From the NCBI GenBank assembly GCA_012518765.1, contig JAAYRN010000230.1:1-6366 (forward strand): 6,366 nucleotides of DNA, written 5' to 3'. How positions within the stretch are numbered: position 1 is the stretch's first letter; each line of letters starts with the position of its first letter. The DNA comes from Bacteroidales bacterium. Its GTDB lineage: Bacteria > Bacteroidota > Bacteroidia > Bacteroidales > WCHB1-69. The notes under the pieces are model-generated. The model ran no database searches. It was not told where the DNA came from and saw nothing but the letters and a program-made list of their open reading frames with translations. Both the position numbers and the translations under genes were made by a program. Below are positions 5,628 to 6,366 of this stretch, piece after piece.

Positions 5628-6366
5628 TTAATGTTGTAAGTACATTGAGGCTTTTTGACTCAATTCCTTAAATTCTTTTTCTAACTCAGGATGTTGACTT
5701 GCAAATAAATCAGAGTTATGTGTTATCTGATTCAGTATCTGGCGATTTCTGTCTAAATAACCTCTTACTATGTCTGCGTGTTTTCCTCTAAATTTTAAGT
5801 AATAAGTTGTTTCTTCATTTAATTGGTCTACATAATTACTAAAATATTTTATACCAGAGGCTTTTAGATTTTTGCTGTCAAACTTAAAATAATTTTCGAA
5901 TATATACAAGTCGGGGAAATCGTAAGGAACAGTGTTTTGAGGAAACCAAGAGTGGTATTTTTCCAATACTTTTTCTGCTCTTTTTTGATTATCCTCAGCC
6001 AATAGAGTTTCGACCAAACGGAACATAAATATTTTTACATTATTTACGCTACGCGTGTAATCTTCGCTTAAATAAACACTTGGATCGGCGTATTCCGAAA
6101 AATCGAATTTATTCATTACGTTGTTATACAATACATCGCTATTCACTCTTCCAATAAGTCCTCTTTGCTCGTAGGGATTTGCTTCAATGGGGACTAATCG
6201 GTAAGCCAATCCTTCTACTTGGAAATATTTGCTTAATCCAAAGAAAGATTCTTCGCCAGTTGTAGAAACGTAATAAATGGGACGTTCCCAATTGTTGTTT
6301 ACCAATATGTCCATCATGGCGATATAAGCTTTACTTACTACCATAATCGTGTCTTGCCCGTTTGTA
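5628..6366 (-). CDS. DUF2723 (TMEM260-like) membrane protein, C-terminal fragment
   Basis: The frame is open from the window edge to a TAA at 5630-5628, giving 245 residues of the C-terminal region. An internal ATG at 6344 is not taken as the start, because the frame continues upstream (TNGQDTI) and the family is much longer. The segment DILVNNNWERPIYYVSTTG, followed by GLSKYFQVEGLAYRLVPI, matches the conserved block after the membrane helices of DUF2723 proteins. The remainder is soluble and helical, with a WFPQNTVPYDFPDL segment and a final helical YLDRNRQILNQI region, as in Bacteroidetes members. No transmembrane helix lies in the visible part. DUF2723 is related to eukaryotic TMEM260, an O-mannosyltransferase, so a role in protein or envelope glycosylation is suspected but not established in bacteria. 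It converges on lptC and shares its terminator. The N-terminus and catalytic part lie outside the window. Confidence 0.87.
   Translation of the reverse strand, partial: TNGQDTIMVVSKAYIAMMDILVNNNWERPIYYVSTTGEESFFGLSKYFQVEGLAYRLVPIEANPYEQRGLIGRVNSDVLYNNVMNKFDFSEYADPSVYLSEDYTRSVNNVKIFMFRLVETLLAEDNQKRAEKVLEKYHSWFPQNTVPYDFPDLYIFENYFKFDSKNLKASGIKYFSNYVDQLNEETTYYLKFRGKHADIVRGYLDRNRQILNQITHNSDLFASQHPELEKEFKELSQKASMYLQH

Overview
The window looks like a chromosomal piece of a Bacteroidota genome, most likely Bacteroidales or a close relative. The evidence is visibly AT-rich DNA, genes that start without clear Shine-Dalgarno sequences, TAnnTTTG-like -7 boxes, exported proteins whose signal peptides end in a residue followed by Gln (TYS-QQ, LQA-QN, ATA-QW), and gene families typical of that phylum: a Bacteroidetes-type CoaX, a DUF2723 protein and a short lipoprotein LptC. 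I see no mobile element, CRISPR array, tRNA or rRNA.

Layout. At the left edge (1-135, minus) is the N-terminus of a secreted protein that runs out of the window. A divergent intergenic region of about 335 bases (136-471) carries candidate promoters for both directions and an inverted repeat just upstream of the plus-strand operon. Five closely packed plus-strand genes follow: a QueA-family tRNA-modification enzyme (472-1524), type III pantothenate kinase coaX (1536-2273, TTG start), a predicted outer-membrane beta-barrel protein (2257-3525, overlapping coaX by 17 bases), a secreted TPR protein (3551-5005) and the LPS-export lipoprotein lptC (5015-5578). A strong hairpin at 5578-5611 closes the operon. 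It is shared with a convergent minus-strand gene (5628-6366), the C-terminal part of a DUF2723 (TMEM260-like) membrane protein.

How the genes fit together. The first two genes are cytosolic metabolism (queuosine and coenzyme A). The last three encode envelope proteins: an outer-membrane barrel, a periplasmic TPR protein and an LptC lipoprotein. Their order and tight spacing suggest co-expression and possibly a joint role in outer-membrane biogenesis, which is inference. DUF2723 proteins are thought to be envelope glycosyltransferases, so that gene also fits a cell-surface theme.

Most of the window is ordinary. The points worth a second look are: a perfect 14-bp terminator-like stem-loop with an 8-T tract inside the signal-peptide codons of lptC; a QueA that departs from several nearly invariant family motifs; a CoaX whose usual DAGT motif reads QMGS; and a palindrome at the putative start of the operon transcript. 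None amounts to a demonstrated new system.
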